Numbered from the stretch's first letter, positions 19,642 to 28,510 are shown. The stretch: 64,000 bases of DNA from Nocardiopsis algeriensis (GCF_014203695.1 NZ_JACHJO010000011.1:124001-188000), one strand, 5' to 3'. Notes: generated from the letters alone by a model not told the origin. A program made the numbers and translations.

Positions 19642-20175
19642 ATGTCACTGCCCCACGCCATCCTCACCGCGCTGCTGGAGAAACCGTCCTCGGGCCTCGA
19701 ACTGACCCGACGCTTCGACCGGTCGATCGGGTACTTCTGGTCGGCCACCCACCAGCAGATCTACCGGGAGCTGGGGAAGCTGGAGGAGTCGGGCCTCATC
19801 CGGGCGCTGCCCTCGGAGGTGCCCGCACGCGGTCGGCGCAAGGAGTACGAGGTGCTGCCGGAGGGCCGCCGGGAGCTGTGCCGCTGGGTGGAGCGGCGCG
19901 AGGACCCGAAGGTGGGACGCGACCCGCTGCCGCTGCGCCTGCGTGCGGCGGGAGTGGTGGGCCTGCGGAACCTGGTGCCGGAGCTGGCCCGCCACCGGGA
20001 CCTGCACCTGGCGCGGTTGCGGGAGTACGAGGAGTTCGAGAGGCGCGACTTCCCGGGCGGTGCGCTCACCGAACAGCAGCGGGTGCAGCTGCTCGTCCTG
20101 CGCGGCGGCATCGACATGGAGCGGGGCTGGGTCTCCTGGCTCACGCGGGCCGTCGACGAGCTCGGCGGAGGCTGA
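19642..20175 (+). CDS. PadR-family transcriptional regulator
   Basis: A 177-residue regulator. The winged helix spans residues 1-75 with the PadR pattern ILTALLEKPSSGLELTRRF, ATHQQIYRELGKLEESGLI and a GRRKEYEVLPEGRREL wing. A C-terminal helical dimerisation domain (Vir-like) follows. PadR repressors often respond to phenolic or other small hydrophobic compounds. It is tightly linked to the Rieske gene, which it may control. It is convergent with the ROK gene. Confidence 0.86.
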   Translation: MSLPHAILTALLEKPSSGLELTRRFDRSIGYFWSATHQQIYRELGKLEESGLIRALPSEVPARGRRKEYEVLPEGRRELCRWVERREDPKVGRDPLPLRLRAAGVVGLRNLVPELARHRDLHLARLREYEEFERRDFPGGALTEQQRVQLLVLRGGIDMERGWVSWLTRAVDELGGG

Positions 20176-20193
20176 CGGGACCGCGACCGCGGG

Positions 20194-21378
20194 TCAGGAG
20201 CCCGGGACCGCCTCGGAGATGTCGTCGGGCAGGTGCAGGCCCGGCGGGTGGAACGGGACGAGCCGGGACCGCAGCACCATCGCCGCCGCGCCGATGGCGG
20301 GGGCGGTGGAGGCCGAGGTGGACATGCGCACCCGGACGGGACGGCGGCCGCGCGCGGAGAGCGCCCGGCCGAGCTCGTGCTCTATCGCGGGCAGGTAGAC
20401 CGGGGCCGCCACCGCCAGGCTGGAACCGGTGAGGACGATCAGCTCCGGGTCCATGAGGTTGGCGAGGGTGCGCACCGCCACCGCCAGGTGCCGGGCCGAG
20501 CGCTCCAGGAGGACGCGGGCCCCGGTCCGTCCCGCCCGGGCCGCGCGGACCACGGACGTGAACTGCGCGGCCACCGAGGGCCCCGACAGCTCCCCGCGCA
20601 GGACGGCGTCCTCACGGGCCGCCGCCACGACGGCCGCGGGTCCGGCCACGGCCTCGGCGCAGCCGCGGGCCCCGCACCAGCACACCGGGCCGTCGGGGTC
20701 CAGGCACACGTGGCCGATCTCGCCGGCACCGCCCGCCCCTTGGTAGGGGATGCCGTTGACCAGGACACCCGCGCCGATACCGGTGCCCATGTAGACGGTG
20801 GCGAAGACCGAGGCGCGGCCCGCCTCCCCCGACCAGTACTCGCCGAGGGCCGCGGCCGCCGCGTCCCGGCCGAGGACGACGGGCAGGCCGAGGGCGCGTT
20901 CGAGGTCTCCGGTGCCGGGGAGGGCGGTCCCCGGGGGAGCCACGACCCCGGCTCCGAGGACCCGGTCGCGGTCGACCCCCGCGCCCGCGACCAGGACACC
21001 GATCCGGTCGGCCGCCTCCGCGGCGGTGACGGAGGGCTCGGCGCGGCCCGCGCGGGTCAGGCGCGAGACCACCGCGCCGGTGAGGTCGGTGAGCACGTAC
21101 GAGGTCCGGATCGGGTCCAGGTGGACACCCACGGCGTAGCGCGCGTCCCCGTTGAGGCGCAGCAGCACGCGCGGCTTGCCGCCGGTGGACTCGGCGCGCC
21201 CGGTCTCCACGACCAGCCCGTCCCGCAGGAGCCCCCGGACCACGTTGGAGATCGTCGCCGCCGTGAATCCGGTGGCGCGGACCAGGCCGGCCCGGCTGAT
21301 GGTGCCCGCCGCCCGGATGACGTCGAGGATCGCCCCCCTGCTCGTCGCGTGGGTGGCGGCGCGCGCCGAACCGCTCAA
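20194..21378 (-). CDS. ROK-family transcriptional repressor
   Basis: A sugar-responsive repressor (394 residues). The N-terminal winged HTH covers about residues 10-70 (SRGAILDVIRAAG, ISRAGLVRATGFTAATISN). The ROK sugar-kinase-like domain follows, including TVYMGTGIGAGVLVNG and the zinc-binding C-x-C-G-x-x-G-C motif seen as CWCGARGC with H in GEIGHVCLD. I place the start at a TTG that follows GGAGG by five bases; the longer frame to 21459 would begin inside the promoter/operator. It is divergent from the beta-mannosidase gene, which it most likely represses in the absence of mannoside-derived sugar. Confidence 0.88.
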   Translation of the reverse strand: MSGSARAATHATSRGAILDVIRAAGTISRAGLVRATGFTAATISNVVRGLLRDGLVVETGRAESTGGKPRVLLRLNGDARYAVGVHLDPIRTSYVLTDLTGAVVSRLTRAGRAEPSVTAAEAADRIGVLVAGAGVDRDRVLGAGVVAPPGTALPGTGDLERALGLPVVLGRDAAAAALGEYWSGEAGRASVFATVYMGTGIGAGVLVNGIPYQGAGGAGEIGHVCLDPDGPVCWCGARGCAEAVAGPAAVVAAAREDAVLRGELSGPSVAAQFTSVVRAARAGRTGARVLLERSARHLAVAVRTLANLMDPELIVLTGSSLAVAAPVYLPAIEHELGRALSARGRRPVRVRMSTSASTAPAIGAAAMVLRSRLVPFHPPGLHLPDDISEAVPGS

Positions 21379-21441
21379 GGGAACCTCCGCCGACTCGTGG
21401 CCGCACAGCGCGTACCAGCGTACCCACGAGGATAAGGGGCG

Positions 21442-21470
21442 TTGACTTAGTTTGTTCACTTAAGTAAGAA
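21442..21470 (+). promoter_or_regulatory. Beta-mannosidase promoter with overlapping ROK-type operator
   Basis: TTGACT (21442-21447) and TAAGAA (21465-21470) are spaced by 17 bp, a good sigma-70-type promoter. The AT-rich spacer and flanks form an imperfect inverted repeat, ACTTA-N11-TAAGT, typical of ROK-repressor operators. It lies between the divergent ROK and mannosidase genes. Negative control by the ROK protein is inferred from position. Confidence 0.6.
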
Positions 21471-21521
21471 TCTCGTGCCAAGGCGCACGGTGCGCCGGCC
21501 CCGCTTTCCGAGAGGCTGAGG

Positions 21522-23978
21522 ATGATCCGCCACACCCTGCACGACGGCTGGCGCCTGACCGCCACCGCCGGCCCCGTCCCCGAGAACATCGCCGGCCGCG
21601 AGATCCCCGCCCAGGTCCCCGGCAGCACCCACACGGACCTGCTCGCCGCCGACCTGATCCCCGACCCGTACCTGGACACCGCCGAGACCGAGCTGGCCTG
21701 GATCCACCGCACGGACTGGCGCTACACCCTCGTCTTCGACGCCGAGGCCGCCGGCGGGGGCGAGCGCGTCGACCTGGCCTTCGACGGCCTGGACACCGTC
21801 GCGACCATCGAGCTCAACGGCCGGGAGCTGGGCCGCACCGCCAACATGCACCGCGGCCACCGGTTCGACGTGCGCGAGGCCCTGCGCACGGGCTCCAACG
21901 AGCTCACCGTCTCCTTCCGCTCCGCCCTGGAGCACGCCGAGGAGACCCGTGAGCGCCTCGGCGCCCGACCGCACGTCAACACCCACCCGTTCAACATGAT
22001 CCGCAAGATGGCCTGCTCCTTCGGCTGGGACTGGGGGCCCGACCTCCAGACCGCCGGGATCTGGAAGCCCGTCCGCCTGGAGCGCTGGACCAAGGCCCGG
22101 CTCGCGCAGGTACGCACGCTCGTCACCGTCGGTGAGGACGGCACCGGCCGCGTCGAGGTCCACGCCGACATCGAGCGCGACGGCGGAGCCGAGCTGCTGC
22201 TGACCGCCGAGGTCGCCGGGCGCAGGGCCGAGGCCCGTGTCGACGGCGACAGCGGGACCGTCGTGGTGGAGGTGCCCGACGCGCGGCTGTGGTGGCCCGC
22301 GGGCCACGGCGAGCAGCCCCTCTACGACCTCTCCGTCTCCCTCACCGGCGGCGGCGCGATCCTGGACTCCGCCGAGCGCCGCATCGGTTTCCGCACCGTC
22401 GAGGTCGACACCACCCCCGACGAGCACGGCACGCCGTTCACCGTGACCGTCAACGACAAGCCGATCTTCGTCAAGGGCGCCAACTGGATCCCCGACGACC
22501 ACTTCCTCACCCGCATCACCCGCGACCGCCTCGCCCGCCGCGTCGACCAGGCCCTGGGTGCCCACATGAACATGCTCCGCGTGTGGGGCGGGGGCATCTA
22601 CGAGTCCGAGGACTTCTACGACGTCTGCGACGAGCGCGGTGTCCTCGTCTGGCAGGACTTCCTCCTGGCCTGCGCGGCCTACCCCGAGGAGGAACCGCTG
22701 TGGAGCGAGTTCGAGGCCGAGGCCCGCGAGAACGTCGCCCGCCTCAGCTCGCACGCCTCCCTCGCCCTGTGGAACGGCGGCAACGAGAACCTGTGGGGCC
22801 ACGAGGACTGGGGCTGGAAGGAGCAGCTGGGCGACCTCACCTGGGGACACCGCTACTACACCGAGCTCTTCCCGTCCGTCGTCGCCGAACTCGACCCCAC
22901 CCGCTTCTACTCCGACGGCAGCCCCTACTCACCGGGCCTGCCCGCCTCTGAGGTCCACCCCAACGACGAGGCGCACGGCACCCGCCACGAGTGGGTCGTG
23001 TGGAACCAGACCGACTACCGCGCCTACCAGGACCACGTCCCGCGGTTCTGCTCCGAGTTCGGCTTCCAGGGCCCACCCACCTGGTCCACCCTCACGGCGT
23101 GGGTGCACGACGAGCCGATGACCCCGACCTCGCCGGCCTTCCTGCTGCACCAGAAGGCCGAGGACGGCAACGGCAAGCTCGACCGCGGCTTCTCCGCCCA
23201 CCTGCGCGCACCGCAGAACTTCGCGGACTGGCACTGGGCCACCCAGCTCAACCAGGCCCGCGCCGTGGCCTTCGGCGTCGAGCACTTCCGCTCCTGGTGG
23301 CCCCGCACCGCGGGTTCGCTGGTGTGGCAGCTCAACGACTGCTGGCCGGTCACCTCCTGGGCGGCCGTCGACGGCGACGAGCGCCCCAAGCCCCTGTGGT
23401 ACGCGCTGCGGGACGCCTACGCCCCCCGCCTGCTCACCGTGCAGCCCCGCGACGGGAGACTCGTCCTCGTCGCGGTCAACGACACCGACGAGGAGTGGGC
23501 CGACGAGGTCCGGCTGGAGCGCACCACCTTCACCGGCGAGACCCTGCACACCGACACGGCGGCGCTCTCCGTCCCGCCGCGCGCGGTGGGCGAGTACGAG
23601 CTGCCCCGGGAACTGCTCGCGCCCGCCGACGACCGCAGGGAGGTGCTCACGGCGACCGCCTCCGGCGTCCGTACCGTGCGGCCCTTCCGCGAGGACCGCC
23701 ACCTCGCCTACGACCCCGAGCCGCTGACCGCGAAGGTCACCGACACGCCCGACGGCTGCTCGGTGGAGGTCAGCGCCACCTCGTTCGCCCGCGACGTCTC
23801 CCTCCTGGTCGACCGGCTCGACCCCGGCGCCGAGGTCGACGACATGCTCGTCGACCTGCTCCCGGGAGAGCGGCACACCTTCACCGTGAGGTCCGGCACG
23901 AAGCTCGACCACGCCGCACTCACCTCCCGCGAGGTGCTGCGCACCGCCAATTCCCTGCACGGCTCCGGAGGGGAGTGA
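21522..23978 (+). CDS. Beta-mannosidase, glycoside hydrolase family 2
   Basis: An 818-residue intracellular glycosidase that releases mannose from beta-mannosides. It has the GH2 order: sugar-binding jelly roll (residues 1-200), an Ig-like domain, and a TIM barrel from about 300. The acid/base glutamate is in WNGGNENLWG and the nucleophile in CSEFGFQGPP. The substrate-specific MNMLRVWGGGIYE and FLLACAAYP motifs are of the mannosidase type. There is no signal peptide. The ATG follows GAGAGGCTGAGG. The LacI-like gene starts 6 bp downstream, so they form an operon opposite the ROK repressor. Confidence 0.9.
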   Translation: MIRHTLHDGWRLTATAGPVPENIAGREIPAQVPGSTHTDLLAADLIPDPYLDTAETELAWIHRTDWRYTLVFDAEAAGGGERVDLAFDGLDTVATIELNGRELGRTANMHRGHRFDVREALRTGSNELTVSFRSALEHAEETRERLGARPHVNTHPFNMIRKMACSFGWDWGPDLQTAGIWKPVRLERWTKARLAQVRTLVTVGEDGTGRVEVHADIERDGGAELLLTAEVAGRRAEARVDGDSGTVVVEVPDARLWWPAGHGEQPLYDLSVSLTGGGAILDSAERRIGFRTVEVDTTPDEHGTPFTVTVNDKPIFVKGANWIPDDHFLTRITRDRLARRVDQALGAHMNMLRVWGGGIYESEDFYDVCDERGVLVWQDFLLACAAYPEEEPLWSEFEAEARENVARLSSHASLALWNGGNENLWGHEDWGWKEQLGDLTWGHRYYTELFPSVVAELDPTRFYSDGSPYSPGLPASEVHPNDEAHGTRHEWVVWNQTDYRAYQDHVPRFCSEFGFQGPPTWSTLTAWVHDEPMTPTSPAFLLHQKAEDGNGKLDRGFSAHLRAPQNFADWHWATQLNQARAVAFGVEHFRSWWPRTAGSLVWQLNDCWPVTSWAAVDGDERPKPLWYALRDAYAPRLLTVQPRDGRLVLVAVNDTDEEWADEVRLERTTFTGETLHTDTAALSVPPRAVGEYELPRELLAPADDRREVLTATASGVRTVRPFREDRHLAYDPEPLTAKVTDTPDGCSVEVSATSFARDVSLLVDRLDPGAEVDDMLVDLLPGERHTFTVRSGTKLDHAALTSREVLRTANSLHGSGGE

Positions 23979-23984
23979 ACGCCC

Positions 23985-24842
23985 GTGGGAAAACGCGAAC
24001 CCGCCGGAGCGGTCGGGCTGGTCCTGGCCCGGCCGAGCCGCCTCCTGAGCGCGGAGCCGTTCTTCATGGAGTTCATCGCGGGGATCGAGGAACGGCTGGC
24101 CGAGCGCGACATGTCGGTCCTGCTCCAGCTGGTGACCACCGCCGAGGCGGAGGAGGAGGCCTACCGCCGCTGGGCGGAGAGCCGCCTGGTCGACGCCGTG
24201 GCCGTGGTCAACCCGGCCGTCGACGACACCCGTCCCGCCCTGCTGCGTGAGCTCCGGCTGCCCTTCGTGGTGGCCGGGGCCCACGAGGGCTCCGACGCCC
24301 CGGCGGTGTACACCGACAACACCGCCCCGGTCCGCGAGGTGCTGTCGCGGCTCCTGGAGCTGGGGCACCGGCGCATCGCCCGGGTGAGCGGTCCCGCGCA
24401 GCTGCTGCACACCCGCGCACGCACCGAGGCGCTCGCCGAGGGCTGCCGCGAGGCGGGGCTCCCCGCGCCGGTGGTCCTGGAGGGCGACTACTCCCGCGAG
24501 TCGGGCGCCCGGCGCACCGCCGAGCTGCTCGGACTCGACCACCCGCCCACGGCGGTCCTGTACGACAACGACGTGATGGCGGTGGCGGGGCTGGACACCG
24601 CTCGGGAGCTCGGCGTCGCCGTCCCCGGGCGGTTGAGCCTCATCGCCTGGGACGACTCGACGCTGTGCCGGCTGGCCTCGCCCACCCTCACCGCCATGAG
24701 CGTGGACGTCCACCGGTACGGCACCTCGGTCGCCGAGGCGGCCCTGGAGTGCGCCGACGGCCACCCCGCCACCGAGCGCTGGTCCCCCACCGCCCGCCTC
24801 GTCTCCCGCGGCAGCACGGGCCCCGCCCCGGCCGAGGGGTGA
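23985..24842 (+). CDS. LacI-type ligand-binding protein lacking the DNA-binding domain
   Basis: This 285-residue protein aligns with the periplasmic-binding-protein-like effector half of LacI regulators: AGAVGLVLARPS at the N-terminus, FMEFIAGIEERLAERD, the TDNTAPVREVLSRLLELGHRRIARVSG core and WDDSTLCRLASPTLTAMSVD near the end. The usual 55-residue HTH and hinge are absent; the upstream bases are the end of the mannosidase gene, with a GGAGGGGAG ribosome site before the GTG. It therefore probably cannot bind DNA alone. It could be a decayed regulator, a partner of another repressor, or a cytosolic sugar sensor. Confidence 0.75.
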   Translation: MGKREPAGAVGLVLARPSRLLSAEPFFMEFIAGIEERLAERDMSVLLQLVTTAEAEEEAYRRWAESRLVDAVAVVNPAVDDTRPALLRELRLPFVVAGAHEGSDAPAVYTDNTAPVREVLSRLLELGHRRIARVSGPAQLLHTRARTEALAEGCREAGLPAPVVLEGDYSRESGARRTAELLGLDHPPTAVLYDNDVMAVAGLDTARELGVAVPGRLSLIAWDDSTLCRLASPTLTAMSVDVHRYGTSVAEAALECADGHPATERWSPTARLVSRGSTGPAPAEG

Positions 24843-24854
24843 CATCGGGACACG

Positions 24855-24886
24855 AAAAAGCCGCCCCCGGCGATGCCGGGGGCGGC
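24855..24886 (-). terminator. Rho-independent terminator of tRNA-Ser(CGA)
   Basis: A perfect 12-bp stem (24860-24871 with 24875-24886) is followed on the minus strand by CTTTTT. It lies a few bases after the tRNA 3' end and also faces the end of the LacI-like gene. Confidence 0.85.
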
Positions 24887-24889
24887 TGG

Positions 24890-24977
24890 TGGCGGTGGAG
24901 GAGGGATTTGAACCCTCGAAGGGTTGCCCCTTACCCGCTTTCGAGGCGGGCGCCATCGGCCACTAGGCGACTCCACC
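24890..24977 (-). tRNA. tRNA-Ser (anticodon CGA)
   Basis: An 88-nt class II cloverleaf on the minus strand: acceptor GGTGGAG pairing CTCCACC, then G and encoded CCA. The anticodon arm is CCCGC-CTCGAAA-GCGGG, giving anticodon CGA (reads UCG). A long variable arm and GGTTCAAATC T-loop are present. It shares the CGCCTAGTGGCC D-arm with the GGA tRNA-Ser at 16413. Confidence 0.96.
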
Positions 24978-25103
24978 GCGGACAACTCTACCGGATCCTG
25001 GGGAGTGCGGAAAACCGGCGGGGCGCCGAGGACGGATCCTGCGACCGCAGGCCGCCGGTCGGGGGCGGGAGCGGGCGGCGGAGGAAGGACTCCGGTCGGA
25101 GGG

Positions 25104-25577
25104 TCAGGGCCCCCGGCGCTCGGTGAAGAAGCGGGTGAGGAGGGCCGCGCACTCCTCGGCGACCTCGGTGCCGACCATGTCGGGCGGAACGACCTCCGGG
25201 CGGTGGTTGAGACGGGGGTCGCGGACCAGGTCCCACAGGGAACCGGCCGCACCCGCCTTGGCGTCGCGGGCGCCGTAGACGAGGCGGTCCACCCGCGAGA
25301 GCACGATCGCGCCCGCGCACATCACGCAGGGCTCGAGGGTGACCACCAGCGTGCAACCGGTCAGCCGCCATTCGCCGCGGACCACGGCGGCGGCGCGCAG
25401 GGCGAGCAGCTCGGCATGGGCGGTGGGATCGCCCCCGGCCTCGCGTGCGTTGTGGCCGCGGCCGATGACGGTGCCCGCGGGATCGAGCACGACGGCGCCC
25501 ACAGGGACGTCACCGGTGGCCAGGGCCAGCTCGGCCTCGGCGACCGCCGTTCTCAGGGGGGTGTCGTAGGAGGTCAC
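25104..25577 (-). CDS. tadA: tRNA-specific adenosine deaminase
   Basis: TadA converts A34 to inosine in tRNA-Arg(ACG), allowing wobble reading. The 157-residue protein has the deaminase zinc site: HAE (H54, catalytic E56) and PCVMC (C84, C87). The tRNA-recognition segment with GARDAKAGAAGSLWDLV is also visible. Its start overlaps the upstream gene by 4 bp, so the two are coupled. Length is standard for bacterial TadA. Confidence 0.93.
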   Translation of the reverse strand: MTSYDTPLRTAVAEAELALATGDVPVGAVVLDPAGTVIGRGHNAREAGGDPTAHAELLALRAAAVVRGEWRLTGCTLVVTLEPCVMCAGAIVLSRVDRLVYGARDAKAGAAGSLWDLVRDPRLNHRPEVVPPDMVGTEVAEECAALLTRFFTERRGP

Positions 25578-26059
25578 AGCCTCATGCTGTCGAGGAGGTC
25601 GCCGAAGCCGGCCCGTTCGGCCACGGCCGCGAGGACGTCGCTCGGCAGCACTCCGCTGCTGTCGTGGGACAGCGACCGCAGCTCGTCCGCGGTCACTCCC
25701 AGGTCGGTGAGCAGTCCGGCGTCACCGTCGGGCGAGGGGTCGGGGCGGGAGCCCGCCCCCTCCGCGGGGGGAGCTCCGGCCACTCCCGCCTCGGAGAGCA
25801 CCTCGGCCAGGTGATGGTCCTCCACCACGCGGGCGTCGGACAGGAACACCCGGGGCTCACCGCCGTCGTCCGTGCGCACGATGGCGAACCACTCGTCGTC
25901 GACCTCCAGCAGGAGGACGGCGAGATCGCTTCCCGATTCGGCAGCGTGGTCGAGCATCAGGTCGGTGACGTCGTCGATGACGTTCACCTCCCCGAGCTCG
26001 ACCTCGGCTCCACGCCACGCCTTCCCGTCGGGAGCGAAGACAGCTGCGAAGGTGGGCAC
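25574..26059 (-). CDS. tRNA adenosine deaminase-associated protein, copy 1
   Basis: A 161-residue acidic protein of the actinobacterial family found beside tadA. It begins PTFAAVFAPDG, has a beta-rich core (AVLLLEVDDEWFAIVRTDDGGEPRVFLSD written here across residues 46-74) and ends with a helical LPSDVLAAVAERAGF segment. A Pro/Gly/Asp-rich linker joins the two halves. It overlaps tadA by 4 bp. The family has no proven activity; coupling suggests a partner or regulator of TadA. It is clearly related to the next gene upstream. Confidence 0.75.
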   Translation of the reverse strand: MPTFAAVFAPDGKAWRGAEVELGEVNVIDDVTDLMLDHAAESGSDLAVLLLEVDDEWFAIVRTDDGGEPRVFLSDARVVEDHHLAEVLSEAGVAGAPPAEGAGSRPDPSPDGDAGLLTDLGVTADELRSLSHDSSGVLPSDVLAAVAERAGFGDLLDSMRL

Positions 26060-26101
26060 CGCTTGCTCTCCTTGTTCTCCGGGGTGACTTCCCAGGTGTC
26101 C

Positions 26102-26605
26102 CTACCCCAGAGAGTCGAGGACACGCTGGAACGACTGTGCGAATCCCAGACGCTCGGAGACGCTGGCCAGCACCTCGTCCGGATACAGGTCGAGGTCGCC
26201 GGCGAGGGCACCGAGCTCCATCTCGTCCAGGCCGAGATCGGCGAGGATGGAGAGGTCGCCGGCGGGCAGCACCTGGTCCAGGTCGTCGTCGGGCAGGTCG
26301 ATGTCCAGGTGGTCGAGGACGTCCCGGGCGACCTGCCACTCGACGGAGGCGGTGACGTCGGAGAGGAAGAGGGACACCTCGCCGCCGTACACCCGGACGA
26401 GGACGAAGAAGTCGTCGCCGACCGAGACCAGGCCGATGGAGCCGCTGATGCTCGGCTGCTGGCGCAGGGCGTGGATCAGGCCCTTGACGTCGTGCGCCAG
26501 GGCCACTGGGAGGAGGTCCACCTCCCAGTACTCCTCTTCCCGGTACGCGACGGCCGCGAAGTCACCGGAGTCGTCGTCACCATGATCGAGCACTGTCATC
26601 GCCAC
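26102..26605 (-). CDS. tRNA adenosine deaminase-associated protein, copy 2
   Basis: A 167-residue acidic paralogue of the gene just downstream. The same order is seen: FAAVAYREE, a core with DDFFVLVRVYGGEVSLFLSD, then GDLSILADLGLDEMELGALA and DEVLASVSERLGF. The match in both halves shows a tandem duplication rather than a split gene. The ATG at 26605 is used; a second ATG two codons in is equally good. It is the first gene of a three-gene unit with copy 1 and tadA, 42 bp apart. Confidence 0.72.
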   Translation of the reverse strand: MAMTVLDHGDDDSGDFAAVAYREEEYWEVDLLPVALAHDVKGLIHALRQQPSISGSIGLVSVGDDFFVLVRVYGGEVSLFLSDVTASVEWQVARDVLDHLDIDLPDDDLDQVLPAGDLSILADLGLDEMELGALAGDLDLYPDEVLASVSERLGFAQSFQRVLDSLG

Positions 26606-26882
26606 CCCAACCCGGCCGGTGTATCGGTGCGGACGAAGGAACCGCCCGTGCGAGTGACATGGTAACGATCACTCCGGTCCCGGTCCGCTTCAGTTCCGCA
26701 CAACGCTCTCACGACTCCGGCTCGGCGTGCTCCACCGAGCTCCCCACGACGGGTGTGCGCCTCTCCCGCCCGTCCTCCGGACGCGGTCCGAGGCACCCGG
26801 CGGAGGATCCGGGCACGACTAGACTCTGCCTGGCCCAGCTCCCCAGCCACCGTCCGTTGTCCCAGCTCATCCGGAGACTGTC

Positions 26883-27536
26883 TTGGAAACCCTGGTCGTC
26901 GACCATCCCTTGGTCGCGCACAAGCTGACCACCCTGCGCGATGTGCAGACCGACTCGCCCACCTTCCGCCGACTGACCGACGAGCTGGTGACCCTGCTCG
27001 CCTACGAGGCGACCCGCGACGTGCGAGTGACGGACGTCACCGTCAGGACCCCGCTGACGGAGACCACCGGGACGCAGCTGAGCCGCCCCACCCCGCTGGT
27101 GGTGCCGATCCTGCGCGCCGGCCTGGGCATGCTCGACGGGATGACGCGCCTGCTCCCGACGGCCGAGGTGGGATTCCTGGGGATGGCCCGGGACGAGGAG
27201 ACGCTCCAGCCCGCCACGTACGCCGACCGGCTGCCCCAGGACCTCTCGGGCCGCCAGTGCTACGTGCTCGACCCCATGCTGGCCACCGGGGGCACCCTGG
27301 CCGCCGCACTCAAGCTCCTGGTGGAGCGCGGCGCCGACCACATCACCGCGATCTGCCTTCTCGCGGCCCCCGAGGGCCTGGAGGCTCTCGAGCGGAAACT
27401 GTCCGAAACCCTGGAGCCGGACCACGGCGCGACCATGCGCGTGGTGACCGCGGCCGTGGACGAGCGGCTGGACGAGAACAGCTTCATCCTGCCCGGGCTC
27501 GGGGATGCCGGCGACCGCCTGTACGGCTGCACCTGA
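26883..27536 (+). CDS. upp: Uracil phosphoribosyltransferase
   Basis: Upp salvages uracil to UMP using PRPP. The 217-residue protein has the PRPP loop in the [17 protein letters not shown] segment and the uracil-binding flexible end ([14 protein letters not shown]). [13 protein letters not shown] is also diagnostic. The start is TTG at 26883 with GGAG seven bases upstream and no better ATG or GTG nearby. It is divergent from the tadA unit and ends at a clear terminator. Confidence 0.94.
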   Translation: METLVVDHPLVAHKLTTLRDVQTDSPTFRRLTDELVTLLAYEATRDVRVTDVTVRTPLTETTGTQLSRPTPLVVPILRAGLGMLDGMTRLLPTAEVGFLGMARDEETLQPATYADRLPQDLSGRQCYVLDPMLATGGTLAAALKLLVERGADHITAICLLAAPEGLEALERKLSETLEPDHGATMRVVTAAVDERLDENSFILPGLGDAGDRLYGCT

Positions 27537-27562
27537 TTCTCCCCCCTTCGCGACAGACGCCG

Positions 27563-27595
27563 GCGCCCGACTGGATCACCAGTCGGGCGCTTTTT
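27563..27595 (+). terminator. Rho-independent terminator of upp
   Basis: A 10-bp stem GCGCCCGACT / AGTCGGGCGC with an 8-nt loop is followed by TTTTT, 27 bp after the upp stop. This is the most canonical terminator in the window. Confidence 0.92.
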
Positions 27596-27928
27596 CGGCT
27601 CATTTCAGCACAGAGTGAATGAACGTCCGAAAAGCGGGCATGCATCTACAGTGGCGATATCATCACCCCAGGTGGTAGCCCGAGATGGACCACTGATCGG
27701 CATTATCCGAATTCATTTCGAGATGAGAACGTAACCGACAGCAGTGATCATGGTTCATGACGGCCCGTAACAGGGCAGAGATCTCAGACCGAAACCAACC
27801 CCGCGGTTCACCGACACCGAATCCCCACACCCACCCCCGGTGCGGTCGTCCGGAGAACCGGCAGGAATCACCGAACGCCCTTGACCGGGCACCCTGCGCC
27901 ACCACCCCTGCGACCTCCAAGGAGCGAG
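27596..27928. other. Gene-free stretch between upp and a small gene
   Basis: About 330 bp, noticeably less GC-rich at 27600-27780 than its surroundings. No ORF with a ribosome site, no repeat and no tRNA were seen. It must contain the promoter of the small gene at 27929, but I could not pick a convincing -35/-10 pair. Confidence 0.4.
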
Positions 27929-28162
27929 ATGCCCGAGACCACGTCCTCCTCGACCATCGCCGATCCCCGCTTCTCCCCGGTCGTCGAGCGACTGACGTCG
28001 GAGTTCGCCGCGGTGCACCACGAGGCCACCGTGGCCCGGTGCGTGGACGCGGCCAGGCACGGCGCCCTGGAGGTCACCGGTCGCGCCACCCCCGACCTGG
28101 TGGAGCGGATCGCCCGCCAGCACCTCCAGGTGCTCGCGATGGCTTTTGCCGAACGCCGCTGA
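27929..28162 (+). CDS. Small helical protein of unknown function
   Basis: A 77-residue protein starting at an ATG eight bases after AAGGAGCG. The sequence predicts three helices: SPVVERLTSEFAAVHH, EATVARCVDAARHGALEVTG, and DLVERIARQHLQVLAMAFAERR. The SxxxVxRxVDAARHxxxxVTGR pattern recalls small helical-bundle dimerisation proteins common in actinomycetes, but I cannot name the family securely. There are no cysteines forming a metal site and no membrane segment. It stands alone. Confidence 0.65.
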   Translation: MPETTSSSTIADPRFSPVVERLTSEFAAVHHEATVARCVDAARHGALEVTGRATPDLVERIARQHLQVLAMAFAERR

Positions 28163-28510
28163 CGGACGGGCACCCGGACACCGTGCCTGTTCAGTTTTTC
28201 TGAATTCGACCTGTACAGAGCTCGATTTTCGGCCTGTCCGACACTTTCTTCGGCGTTTCGGTTCCCACCCCTTCCCCAGGACACCCCGACACCGGCCCCC
28301 AACCACCCTGACCTGCGCTCGGGGATATCCGTATTGCAATCACCAAACGCTGTGGCACCAACAGCAACGGAACCGGACACAACCCGCAAGCACGGAAGTC
28401 CCGACATACCGCCACGCCGGAAGTACCTGGCAGGCTTTACGGGGCAGCATTCCCAATGCGACAATCACTCTTGGGTTGGTGGGTCAGGTGGATTCCCAGA
28501 GGAGTCAGTC
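28163..28510. other. Gene-free stretch before the small membrane protein gene
   Basis: About 350 bp without a supported gene. Several short open frames lack ribosome sites. The last 150 bp are moderately AT-rich and presumably hold the promoter of the 28511 gene; no clear pair of boxes was found. Confidence 0.35.

Noticed and set aside
20176-20193. Terminator between the PadR and ROK genes
   Set aside because: Only a 4-bp stem could be formed; not distinguishable from background in high-GC DNA.
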